In this document: positions 25,140-33,472 of the stretch, one piece after another
Layout of the letters: each line of letters starts with the position of its first letter
How positions within the stretch are numbered: position 1 is the first letter of the stretch
Source of the DNA: Desulfobotulus mexicanus
Lineage (GTDB): Bacteria > Desulfobacterota > Desulfobacteria > Desulfobacterales > ASO4-4
Reading direction: 5' to 3'
DNA: 64,000 bases
NCBI RefSeq assembly: GCF_006175995.1
Contig: NZ_VDMB01000019.1
Location: forward strand, 1-64,000
Translations under genes and position numbers: made by a program
The notes under the pieces: generated by a model
What the model was told of the DNA's origin: nothing
The model's input: the letters and a program-made list of their open reading frames with translations, nothing else
Database searches by the model: none

Positions 25140-25571
25140 TTAGATATCGAACTTTTTTTTACGCAACTCCATAATTTTCAGCTTCCTTCTGCGGCGGAAC
25201 TCATGGCGCTGGGCCGCCAGTACAAAACGGTGGAGGGCTTCTTCCTCCTTTTCCATTATATCGGGAAAGGAACAATGGCACTGCCCACTTGCGGTTCGCC
25301 CCAGCACCTCCGCCATGGGCATCAGATCCAGAGGTATTTCAGGTGCATGGCTCATCAGATGGATAATAAACCGGTCCCCCGGCCTTAAGTCAGGATGGTT
25401 AAAGCTGCACCCGCCTGCACTGATATCCTCTGCCAGACGATTCTCAGCCTCTCCTCCCACCCGGACATAAACCCTGACATTCTCTTTGGCCGTATAGCGG
25501 AAGCTTCGCCTTCTGTCCTTCAGGGTTTTCTCCAGCCAGACAAAAAAACTATCCTTTTTTTTCGAGAACAA
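25140..25571 (-). CDS. PilZ-domain protein (likely c-di-GMP receptor)
   Basis: AGGAGG seven bases before TTG 25571 marks the start; the GTG at 25595 lies upstream of that site. The 143-residue product has the PilZ c-di-GMP signature RRSFRY (about residues 20-25), and 23 residues later the second element DISAGGCSF, close to the consensus D/NxSxxG. The rest is a beta-barrel with a C-terminal basic helix (RHEFRRRRKLKI). It overlaps the end of motB by 23 bases, so it is made with the flagellar stator. A brake or stator-modulating role in the style of YcgR is likely, but the YcgR N-terminal domain is missing. Confidence 0.88.
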   Translation of the reverse strand: MFSKKKDSFFVWLEKTLKDRRRSFRYTAKENVRVYVRVGGEAENRLAEDISAGGCSFNHPDLRPGDRFIIHLMSHAPEIPLDLMPMAEVLGRTASGQCHCSFPDIMEKEEEALHRFVLAAQRHEFRRRRKLKIMELRKKKFDI

Positions 25572-26274
25572 ACTCCACCCTCCTGTTAATAGCACGGTTC
25601 TCCGGAGAATTATTCGGCCTTAAGGGTAAAAGGGAACCATATCCCGTTGCGGTTAGCCGGAAGGGAGAAACTCCCTTGTCTATAAGATATTTCAACACCG
25701 TTGTAGCCCTGAATGCGGACAGCTCCCAGTTGGATGGAAAACGTAAGGTGGAAATGGGCACATCATCGGTATGCCCTCTGATATTGATATTATATTCGGG
25801 ATAGGCTTTAAAGATATGCACAATCTGTTCAAGAATGGGATCTGCCTGAGCTGTCAGCTGTTCACTGCCGGACTCAAAAAGAATGGTTCCCCGGATACGC
25901 ACGATAATTTTATTATTGAGGATCTGTACAGTTATGTGATCCCCCACATTCCGTTCAGCAATGAAGGCGTTGATATCCTCCACCATGGCTTCTTCTCTGG
26001 AGCGATGACCGAAAATCTCCTCCACGGTCAGCTCCTTCCGGCTCAGCTCCGGTACTTCCATAACTTCAATGACACCAAGGGTGGTCATATCCTGCCCAAG
26101 GCTTATACGTATGGACTCAAAGGCCTGCTTGAACCGTTCCATATTCAGGCTGGATATGGAGTAGAGAAGAACAAAAAAAACCAGAAGGAGGGTCACAAGA
26201 TCGGCATAGGTAACAATCCAGCCCGGTCCGTCATCTTCATTGAGAAAGTCATCTTTTCCACGGCTGTCTCTCAT
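25549..26274 (-). CDS. motB: Flagellar stator protein MotB
   Basis: This 241-residue protein has one membrane helix (about 20-41) containing the ion-binding aspartate in TYADLVTLLL (Asp25). A plug/linker region and a C-terminal OmpA-like peptidoglycan-binding domain follow (about 125-238, FESGSEQL, IRGHTDDVPI, NWELSAFRA). It anchors the MotA/MotB ion channel to the cell wall and drives the rotor. Its ATG overlaps the TGA of motA. The PilZ gene begins inside its last codons. Ion type (proton or sodium) cannot be told from the sequence here. Confidence 0.93.
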   Translation of the reverse strand: MRDSRGKDDFLNEDDGPGWIVTYADLVTLLLVFFVLLYSISSLNMERFKQAFESIRISLGQDMTTLGVIEVMEVPELSRKELTVEEIFGHRSREEAMVEDINAFIAERNVGDHITVQILNNKIIVRIRGTILFESGSEQLTAQADPILEQIVHIFKAYPEYNINIRGHTDDVPISTLRFPSNWELSAFRATTVLKYLIDKGVSPFRLTATGYGSLLPLRPNNSPENRAINRRVEFVLEKKG

Positions 26275-27053
26275 GCTGCCCCCTGCCGCACATCCATTTT
26301 TTCCAGTGGGAGACGATCCCTTAAGGGGATAAAGGAAGAAAGCGCCTCATAAATCATCATGGGGTTACTGCCTTTCATGACGGCAATGGAACCTTCCAGC
26401 ATGATTTCCAGCTGCATGACTTCGGAAATTGTCCTTGTTTTGAGCTTTCCTGCAATGGGCAGAAAAATCATGGTGGACAGAAGAGAACCATAGAAGGTGG
26501 TCAGAAGGGCCACAGCCATGGCCGGTCCTATGGAAGAAGGGTCCGCCAGTTGGGACAGCATCTGTACAAGACCTATGAGGGTACCCAGCATTCCGAAGGC
26601 AGGAGCATATGCCCCCATTTTTTTAAAGACATCCTGCACTGCAAAATGACGCATTTTCAATGAATCGATTTCCGTCCTCAAAGCTGCCCGTACTTCCTCT
26701 TCCAGAGAACCATCGGCAATGAGTCCGCAGGCTTTTTTTAAAAAATCCGAATCAGGTTCAAGATTGGCCAGCTCCAGCAGACCCTTTTTGCGCCCTACAT
26801 TACATATACGGATCATGGTTTCAACGGCTGCGTTGGGATCTTCACGGTCCTTTGTAAAGGCAAAGGCAGCTGCACGGAAAGCGGCGGACACTTCACGGAA
26901 AGTAAAGGTCAGAAGGGTTGCGGCCATGGTCCCTCCCAGAACTATCATCATGCCGGGGACATTGACAAAGCTGCGGATGTCTCCAGCAAGAAAAATGGCA
27001 CTGATAATCAGGGAAATACCAGAAACAATACCGATCAGGGATGCAAAGTCCAT
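26271..27053 (-). CDS. motA: Flagellar stator protein MotA
   Basis: This 260-residue inner-membrane protein has four helices (about 5-25, 32-52, 150-172, 182-205) in the MotA/ExbB pattern. Visible are VNVPGMMIVLGGTMAATLL, the cytoplasmic charged loop with RKKGLLELA, and GMLGTLIGLVQML. It conducts ions with MotB and contacts the rotor. AAGGA precedes the ATG by six bases. It is first in a motA-motB-PilZ operon. No other flagellar gene is in the window, so the stator is encoded away from the main flagellar cluster, at least on this side. Confidence 0.93.
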   Translation of the reverse strand: MDFASLIGIVSGISLIISAIFLAGDIRSFVNVPGMMIVLGGTMAATLLTFTFREVSAAFRAAAFAFTKDREDPNAAVETMIRICNVGRKKGLLELANLEPDSDFLKKACGLIADGSLEEEVRAALRTEIDSLKMRHFAVQDVFKKMGAYAPAFGMLGTLIGLVQMLSQLADPSSIGPAMAVALLTTFYGSLLSTMIFLPIAGKLKTRTISEVMQLEIMLEGSIAVMKGSNPMMIYEALSSFIPLRDRLPLEKMDVRQGAA

Positions 27054-27421
27054 GGAGATTCCTTATGGGTGTCCGGGAAAATGTGGGAGGAAAAATTTCT
27101 GACCTTTAAACTCAAAAAAGGTCTTGAAAATAAAAAAAGATCATCTGGCTGTCTTTTATATTCTGGGTAGCACAGGCCCCTTATAAGGTCAATAAAGACC
27201 CGGAACTTCGACCACAACTCTGCCGGACACCCTATAAAAATGATCACTAATCTCCGGCCTTCAAATATTCATCAACTCACACCATAAGACACTTACTTTA
27301 AAGAAAGGCTTTCAATCATTATAAGAAGATACAAAAAATTGAAGCCTGCGGAAAAAATTTTCAACTTTTCCGGTGCCATGAAGATTGACTTGACCGGGTG
27401 GAGCTGCTAATTTTACCATTT
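27054..27421. other. 368-base divergent intergenic region between motA and the RNase II gene
   Basis: Promoters for both motA (leftward) and the RNase gene (rightward) must lie here. On the minus strand a TTGACC element sits near 27200 with A+T-rich DNA about 20 bases further, a weak sigma-70-like candidate for motA. I see no clear sigma-28 or sigma-54 box and no RNA gene. Confidence 0.35.
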
Positions 27422-29410
27422 ATGGAACTAGGGAAAATTGTCGAATATATCGACCAACAAAAAATAATCACCGCCGTTGTCACAGAAAATAAAAAACAAA
27501 GACTCCGGCTTCTCACTGAAACCAACCGGGAAGTCAATTTATCGGCCAACCGCCTATCCCATATATCCGAAAGTCAACTGGACCTTGGCACCCCAAGGGA
27601 TCATCAGGTCCGTACACTCAAGGAAACCGCAGAACGACGCAGACATATGTCCGCTTCCATGGATCTTCATGAGCTATGGGAAGTCATCCATGAGGAAGCT
27701 GACTGGCAGGATACCGAAACCATTGCCTCCCTATGCTTTTCCGATGGCAGTGATGCCGATGCCCAGTCCGCTGTCATCAGGACCATGTTTACGGACCGGC
27801 TGTATTTTAAATTCGGTACCAACCGTTTTTTCCCCCACAGCCCTGAACAGGTGGAGCAGCTCAAAAAGCAGCAGCAGGAAACGGAACGCCGCAGACGCAT
27901 CATCGAAGACGGCATTTCATGGCTGAAAAAAAATCTGGACACCCCTGCACCAGAACTCCCCGATGAACTCCGCCCCGTTGCCGCACTTCTGCAGGACTAC
28001 ATTATCTTCGGAGATGAAGCACCGGGCATGGAAACCACCCGTCAGATCCTTTCAGGCATCGGTGGTGACCCCGGAGAAAAATTGTTCACACTTTTTGTAC
28101 GCCTGGGACTCTGGGAGCAGAATGAAAACCTGCTTTTGAAAAAGTTCGATGTCCCAACGGAGTTCGATGCAAAAACCATGGATGCTGTTTCCCTTCTAAG
28201 GGAAAAACCCGTGGACTTTTCCAGTGATCCCAGACGCCGGGATCTCACAGGCCTGCGCCTGATGACCATAGACGGACCCTCCACCCTGGACTATGATGAT
28301 GCCATCAGCATAGAAGCTTCCGGAGATTACCACATTGTGGGCGTTCATATCATTGATGTGGCCCACTTTGTAACACAGGGAAGCCCTCTGGATGCCTGTG
28401 CCCTGGAAAGGGGCAGCTCCATTTACCTCCCCGATGCACGCTTTTCCATGCTGCCCCCGGCCATGTCCGAAGATCTATGCAGCCTCAAAGGCGGAGAACT
28501 CAGACCTGCCATCAGTGTTCTCATGCGCATTGCAGACTATGCGCGGGTGGTGGACTATGAAGTTGTACCCAGCATTATCTGCGTTAAGGAACAGCTGACC
28601 TACAGCGACGCCAACCGCATGATAGAAGAAGATACGGACATTGCAAACCTTGACCGTATTGCCAGAAATTTCAGAACCCAGAGAATCATGGCCGGTGCCG
28701 TCCAGATTTCCCTGCCGGAAGTCAATATCCGTGTGGATGAAGAAAGCGGAGAAATTCTGATCTCCAAAATAGACAGGGAAAGCTCCAGCCGTATGCTGGT
28801 GGCGGAAATGATGATCATGGGCAACGCCATGATGGCGGATTTTCTGAAAAAAAATGAAATGCCTGCGGTCTTCCGCTCCCAGCCTGAGCCTAAAAACCGG
28901 CTCTACAAAGGAGATGAAGGAAGCCTTTTCCAAAACCTCATGCAACGCAGACACTTAAACCGGGTGGTCCTCACCCCCGTACCCGAACCCCATTCCGGTA
29001 TCGGCTTTCCCTGTTATGTCACCGCAACTTCCCCCATACGTAAATACTGGGATCTTTCCACCCAACGCCAGTTGAAAGCGATTCTGGGCATGGAAAAAGC
29101 CGCTGGCAGGGATGAGATACAGAACATTTTTGCACGCCTTGAGCAACCCATGGCCGCCGTAGGACGGGTACAGTTTTTCAGAAAAAGATACTGGCTCTTC
29201 AAATACCTTGAAGGCCGCATCGGCCAGCGGGAAAAGGCCATGGTTCTGGAAGAACGCCGCAACCAGTATCAGGTACTGCTGATTGACTACATGCTGGAAT
29301 GGATGCTGCCCGTATCACCAGGTATTCAGCTGAAACCGGAGAGCGAAATAGAGGTGGTGATTCAGCAGGCCAGCGCCAGACGGGATCAGCTTTCTCTGTA
29401 TCTGGCCTGA
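27422..29410 (+). CDS. RNase II-family 3'-5' exoribonuclease (RNB domain)
   Basis: The open frame can begin at GTG 27398 or ATG 27422. Neither has a strong ribosome-binding site, and the ATG gives the usual family N-terminus (MELGKIVEYIDQQKI). The product is about 662 residues. The RNB domain carries the catalytic aspartates in DGPSTLDYDDAIS (about residue 285) and downstream blocks such as VHIIDVAHFV, YLPDARFSMLP and YVTATSPIRKYWDL. A short cold-shock-like N-terminus and a C-terminal barrel region flank it. Such enzymes degrade single-stranded RNA processively. The following gene starts 25 bases later on the same strand. Confidence 0.9.
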   Translation: MELGKIVEYIDQQKIITAVVTENKKQRLRLLTETNREVNLSANRLSHISESQLDLGTPRDHQVRTLKETAERRRHMSASMDLHELWEVIHEEADWQDTETIASLCFSDGSDADAQSAVIRTMFTDRLYFKFGTNRFFPHSPEQVEQLKKQQQETERRRRIIEDGISWLKKNLDTPAPELPDELRPVAALLQDYIIFGDEAPGMETTRQILSGIGGDPGEKLFTLFVRLGLWEQNENLLLKKFDVPTEFDAKTMDAVSLLREKPVDFSSDPRRRDLTGLRLMTIDGPSTLDYDDAISIEASGDYHIVGVHIIDVAHFVTQGSPLDACALERGSSIYLPDARFSMLPPAMSEDLCSLKGGELRPAISVLMRIADYARVVDYEVVPSIICVKEQLTYSDANRMIEEDTDIANLDRIARNFRTQRIMAGAVQISLPEVNIRVDEESGEILISKIDRESSSRMLVAEMMIMGNAMMADFLKKNEMPAVFRSQPEPKNRLYKGDEGSLFQNLMQRRHLNRVVLTPVPEPHSGIGFPCYVTATSPIRKYWDLSTQRQLKAILGMEKAAGRDEIQNIFARLEQPMAAVGRVQFFRKRYWLFKYLEGRIGQREKAMVLEERRNQYQVLLIDYMLEWMLPVSPGIQLKPESEIEVVIQQASARRDQLSLYLA

Positions 29411-29435
29411 AAATCTCTGTACACAAGGTAAAAAC

Positions 29436-30086
29436 ATGCTGAAAACGGAAAACTGGCGGCATCAGGCAACGGCCTTCCTTGCCCGGTGCCGGGCACAGAT
29501 GTGGGGCAGACACAAGGAAAGACCCCTAGAATGGCTTTTCAGAGCAGGTTTTTCCGTCTCCTTTGCCCAGGATCATTTTTTGGGCTGGAATTTCCGGTCC
29601 ATGTACCGCAACGCCGCCCTCTGGCTGGGTCCGGAGCGGGAGGATGAAAAATATTTTCTGCCCGAAGGCCTGCTGCTTCCATGGATTCAGAATGAAATCC
29701 TTCTCCGCCTCTCCATCCTTGATCCCGAAGGGCATATCCACATCCTTGAGGGCAGCAGTACGGAAGCCATCACCGCAGGCGAAGGCCTGCGTCTGATCAT
29801 AACAATCAATGACGGGGATGCCTTCCGTCTGATGCAGGAAAATGAAAAGGGAACGGCCATCATGGCTGCTCCCTTTCTGTTTTCCACCAGACTCCCCGAC
29901 CTTGATGCCTTTGGCAGGATTCGCCTTATTGCTCCGCCTGTCCCTGAAACCATGCAGCTTCTGGAAAATCTCAGGAAAGAGGGCCGCATGGCAGAGGTTT
30001 TCCATATTCCGGAAAAAGGCCTTGTGGCTGGCCTTCTCTGCAGCGACCTGAGTCCAGCAGATATCACTGCCATGGCCCGCTTTTAA
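29436..30086 (+). CDS. Protein of unknown function, distantly like Toprim primase-type proteins
   Basis: This is a 216-residue soluble protein. The order of motifs AGFSVSFAQDHFLGWN, FLPEGLLLPW, LRLSILDPEG and ILEGSST recalls the DNA-primase/Toprim proteins of mobile elements, where a wheel of such blocks precedes the Toprim fold. Those families then have an acidic VEGExDAL-type motif. Here the equivalent segment reads ITINDGDAF, so catalytic metal binding looks lost. The rest resembles nothing I can name. AAGG lies upstream of the ATG and it follows the RNase gene by 25 bases, suggesting one transcript. It converges with the OmpA gene, overlapping its stop by four bases. The Toprim link is my pattern-based guess. 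Confidence 0.6.
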   Translation: MLKTENWRHQATAFLARCRAQMWGRHKERPLEWLFRAGFSVSFAQDHFLGWNFRSMYRNAALWLGPEREDEKYFLPEGLLLPWIQNEILLRLSILDPEGHIHILEGSSTEAITAGEGLRLIITINDGDAFRLMQENEKGTAIMAAPFLFSTRLPDLDAFGRIRLIAPPVPETMQLLENLRKEGRMAEVFHIPEKGLVAGLLCSDLSPADITAMARF

Positions 30087-31087
30087 AAAAAGGCAGCAGA
30101 TCCTGAGGGAGGCAGAAATTCAATTTCCACCCTCCGGTTACTACGCCTGCCTTCAGGTGTTTCATTGGAGGCTACGGGCCGTGTATCCCCATACCCTGCA
30201 GCTTCCAGCCTGTAGGCTTCTATGCCCCCCTGCTGTACAAGATAGTTTCTGACACTTGCCGCCCTTTTTCTGCTTAAATTCATATTGTAGGCCGCCTGTC
30301 CAGTGGAATCCGTATGGCCTCCTATCCTGAACCGGGTACCGGCAAGGCGGGTATCCCTGAGGGCTGCGGCAAGACGATCCAGCTCCATCCTTGAAGCAGG
30401 AGTAAGTTTGTCGGAATTTATCGCAAAAAGAATTTCAAAACTTAAACGTCCTGCTTTGTTTCCTGCCTTAGTCATGGCCACCAGCAGACCCGTAAGGGCC
30501 TCCACGGAATGACCTGTACCAGTAAGGGGAGCACCCACCAGCACCCTTTCTTCCTCAAGGGATTCTTTCTTTTTTTCCCTCTGTACAAAGTGGATTTCCC
30601 GCACCTGATCCATGGGCAGATAATCCCTCTGCCACCGGCCTTCATAGGCCACATATTTTTCGATGCTCAGTTCACTGGAAGGAAACTCATCCCCCACATG
30701 ACGTATCAAAGCTGCCCTTTCCACTTCAAAGGGCTCTCCCTTTCTGGGCGTGATCCGCATGGAGAGAACGCCATAGGGAGGACCGGGAATACTTACAAAT
30801 TCCACCTCGGAAAAGATCCGTCTGGCCTCTTCCACAGGGACAAAAAAGCGTTCTCCGTTTCTGGTAAAACGAAAAGCTGCAATGTTCAGATCCCTGAGAC
30901 GCCGGGAGGCATCATGGAAGACCATGCCCTCATCTGTATATTCCGTTACGGTATCAAAAACCAGAGACCGGATACGGTTGCCATCCCGAAGAACAACAAT
31001 GGTGTTCAAAGCTTCTGCAAACACCATACTGCCCCAGAAAAAGGCCAGACACCCTGCTGCCAGTAACAGAAAATATTTTTTTCTCAT
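30083..31087 (-). CDS. OmpA-family peptidoglycan-associated outer-membrane protein
   Basis: GGAGGA before ATG 31087 sets the start, and the product is 334 residues. A signal peptide (MRKKYFLLLAAGCLAFFWGS, cleavage near VFAEA) leads into an N-terminal region that is not a recognised beta-barrel and has charged repeats. The C-terminal OmpA domain (about 215-325) has ILFAINSDKLTP, IGGHTDSTGQAAYN and GYGDTRPVASNETPEGR, the diaminopimelate-binding pattern. It probably tethers the envelope to the wall. A second OmpA-like protein is encoded at 46650. No partner gene is obvious. Confidence 0.87.
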   Translation of the reverse strand: MRKKYFLLLAAGCLAFFWGSMVFAEALNTIVVLRDGNRIRSLVFDTVTEYTDEGMVFHDASRRLRDLNIAAFRFTRNGERFFVPVEEARRIFSEVEFVSIPGPPYGVLSMRITPRKGEPFEVERAALIRHVGDEFPSSELSIEKYVAYEGRWQRDYLPMDQVREIHFVQREKKKESLEEERVLVGAPLTGTGHSVEALTGLLVAMTKAGNKAGRLSFEILFAINSDKLTPASRMELDRLAAALRDTRLAGTRFRIGGHTDSTGQAAYNMNLSRKRAASVRNYLVQQGGIEAYRLEAAGYGDTRPVASNETPEGRRSNRRVEIEFLPPSGSAAFF

Positions 31088-31200
31088 CAGATTCCTCCGC
31101 TCGCAGACCATGAAGGCCTCTCTGTTAAAAGGCTTTTTACCCTTTATCGGCAAAGGAGGCTGAACATTTAATCAAAGGCCACCTTTTTTTATATTGTTTT

Positions 31201-32568
31201 TTAAGGATACTCTGCAAAATAATGATCCACCAGAGCAGCGGCCAGCCCTGTATAATCCGCCGGAGTGAGACTGCGCATCCCATCCTTTGCCTGCTGGGGC
31301 ACCTTTTCCAAAGAATCAATCAGGCGGGTAAAATCTTCAAGACCCGTTTTTCTGCCCCTTGTCAGCTCTTTAAGCTTCTCATAGGGATTATCCTCACCAT
31401 ACACCCGCATCACAGTCTGAATCGGCTCCGCCAGCAGCTCAGGATTGGCAGCCAGATCCTCCGCCAGCCGCTTCTCATCCAGAGCCACCTTACCCAGACC
31501 TTTCAAGGTATTTCTGCAACCTATGGACATATAGCCGAAAAGCGCTCCCATATTTCTCAGTACCGTGGAATCAGTCAGATCCCGCTGGAAACGACTCTGG
31601 AGAAGCTTGAAGGCCATGTGTTCCATCAGGGCCACGGCCAGCCCAAGATTGCCTTCTCCGTTCTCAAAATCAATGGGATTTACCTTGTGGGGCATGGTGG
31701 ATGAGCCCACTTCCCCTTCCTGCAGGCGCTGACGGAAATACCCAAGGCTGATATAGCCCCACATGTCACGGTCCAGATCCATAAGAACACCGGCCATGCG
31801 CACCATACCATGGAGAGTCTGGGCAATGCTGTGATTGGGATTTATCTGGGTGGAATACATGATGGGTGTTACCCCGAGATAATCGGACAGAAAGATTTTA
31901 GAGGCAGCAATCCAGTCCACTTCAGGAAAAGCCACCATATGGGCATTGAAGTTGCCCGTGGCCCCGTTCATCTTGGCTCCGATGGATACCAAGGCAAGGC
32001 TTTCCATTTCCTGACGGAGACGCCAGGCAAAATTCACCATCTCTTTTCCCATGGTGGTGGGTGTGGCGGGCTGACCATGGGTACGACTCATCATGGCAGC
32101 ACTTCGTCCACTTCTGGCAAGGGATTCCAGGGATTCCAGCACTTCCTGTACCCTTGCCATGATAAAATCCCTGCCCTTCTGAAGCATCAGAGCATAGGCC
32201 GTGTTGTTAATGTCATCGGAAGTACAGGCAAAGTGGGTCCATTCCCGGACCTTCTCCAGACCCAGAGCATCCAGCTTTTCCTTGATGTAATATTCCACTG
32301 CCTTGACATCGTGATTGGTGGTCTTTTCTATGGCCTTCACCTTCAGGGCCTCTTCAGGCCCGAAGTCTGACGCTATGGCATCAATACGGTCAAGATCCTC
32401 AGCCGAAATATCCACCACCTTCAGATGCTCCACAAGAAAACGAAGCCAGCGCAGCTCCACAATCAGCCTGTGGCGGATCAAGCCGTATTCTGAAAAAATA
32501 TCCCGAAGATCCTCAGTAAGTCTCCGATAGCGGCCATCCAGCACACTCAAAGCACAAATCTGTTCCAT
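31201..32568 (-). CDS. purB: Adenylosuccinate lyase
   Basis: The AAGGA site is directly abutted by one ATG (32574), so I choose the ATG two codons later at 32568. The 455-residue protein has the fumarase/aspartase superfamily signature SSTMPHKVNPIDFE (about residue 285), the N-terminal LSVLDGRYRR of the PurB subfamily, and SRTHGQPATPTTMGKE (about 165) with the catalytic histidine. It cleaves SAICAR and adenylosuccinate, releasing fumarate, in purine synthesis. It is the longer, E. coli-like form of about 455 residues. It is transcribed alone or with the YkgJ-type gene 71 bases upstream. Confidence 0.95.
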   Translation of the reverse strand: MEQICALSVLDGRYRRLTEDLRDIFSEYGLIRHRLIVELRWLRFLVEHLKVVDISAEDLDRIDAIASDFGPEEALKVKAIEKTTNHDVKAVEYYIKEKLDALGLEKVREWTHFACTSDDINNTAYALMLQKGRDFIMARVQEVLESLESLARSGRSAAMMSRTHGQPATPTTMGKEMVNFAWRLRQEMESLALVSIGAKMNGATGNFNAHMVAFPEVDWIAASKIFLSDYLGVTPIMYSTQINPNHSIAQTLHGMVRMAGVLMDLDRDMWGYISLGYFRQRLQEGEVGSSTMPHKVNPIDFENGEGNLGLAVALMEHMAFKLLQSRFQRDLTDSTVLRNMGALFGYMSIGCRNTLKGLGKVALDEKRLAEDLAANPELLAEPIQTVMRVYGEDNPYEKLKELTRGRKTGLEDFTRLIDSLEKVPQQAKDGMRSLTPADYTGLAAALVDHYFAEYP

Positions 32569-32639
32569 TTTCATTCCTTATCCGTTTTTTTTAAAAAAAC
32601 CAGCATACATATCCGGCAGCCGGCACAGGTTTTCCACAC

Positions 32640-33173
32640 TTAAAAAATATCCGACAGCAAAAGAACCTCTGCAATGGTCATCCGCTCAGGCACGCCTTCC
32701 ATGCCACTTTCCTTGACAAACATACCCTGTACAGCCACAAGCATACGATTCAAAGGCTCCAGTGCTATGGACATGGGCAGGGCTTTTTCAAGGCCACCAG
32801 AGAAATTTAAGGGACAGCAATCAAGGAAAGCCTCCTCCTCTTCCTGAATCAGCAGAGGATAACCATGGGTCCGACAGATGATTGGCCTTGCTTCATACAG
32901 TCCGCAGAGGCCATCGTTCAAAAGGGGGCAAGGGTCTTCCGGACCTGCCTTTTCAGCCCGCATGCGGATTGAAGCCTTCTCATCCTCACCAAGGGCAGCC
33001 ATTGCTTTTGCCATGGCAAAGGCCTCCACGGCAAAGACAGAAATATGCCTGCAGCAGGCATCACAGCCTTTGCTGCAGACCATATGAGACCCTGCCTGCA
33101 TACGGATTTCTTCGAGTCTCTCATCCACACGCTTTACCAAGGCCCTGTAGTTCACAAACAGATCTTCCGGCAA
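32640..33173 (-). CDS. YkgJ-type zinc/iron-chelating cysteine-cluster protein
   Basis: I choose TTG 33173, five bases after GGGAGG. A longer frame from 33224 also starts with TTG but has no site. The 177-residue product has the CxxxCxxCC cluster (CSKGCDACCRH, about residue 35) and a second set CPLLNDGLCGLYEARPIICR (about 85). This is the CxxxCxxCC family pattern, which binds iron-sulfur or zinc. It has a later DCCPLNF as well. Function in this family is not established. It lies upstream of purB in the same direction. Confidence 0.75.
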   Translation of the reverse strand: MPEDLFVNYRALVKRVDERLEEIRMQAGSHMVCSKGCDACCRHISVFAVEAFAMAKAMAALGEDEKASIRMRAEKAGPEDPCPLLNDGLCGLYEARPIICRTHGYPLLIQEEEEAFLDCCPLNFSGGLEKALPMSIALEPLNRMLVAVQGMFVKESGMEGVPERMTIAEVLLLSDIF

Positions 33174-33472
33174 AAGCTCCTCCCACCCAGTTAAATCAGG
33201 CCAAAATCTACGACACCACAGCAATTACACGCTGCATAAAAAGCAAAACAGGTTGACAATAGCACAGCAATGGGGCAGCGTGAACAGTATCCTTAATTTT
33301 GATTAAAAGTCCCGGCTTTCACTGGGAGAAGCCTTTTAAAAAAATCAGACATCGGTACATTTTCCCCCATTTCATGGAAAAACTTTTTTAAATACCGGTC
33401 AGATTCTTACCATATCCACCCGACTTCAACCACAACAAGCCATAAAACCTTACATTACCAAGGAATAGATTC
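33174..33472. other. Divergent intergenic region before the flavoprotein gene
   Basis: About 300 A+T-rich bases between divergent genes must contain both promoters. TTGACA occurs at about 33252, but no good -10 element sits at the right distance. The AAGGA site just before 33473 belongs to the flavoprotein gene. I see no hairpin, repeat or RNA gene. Confidence 0.4.
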
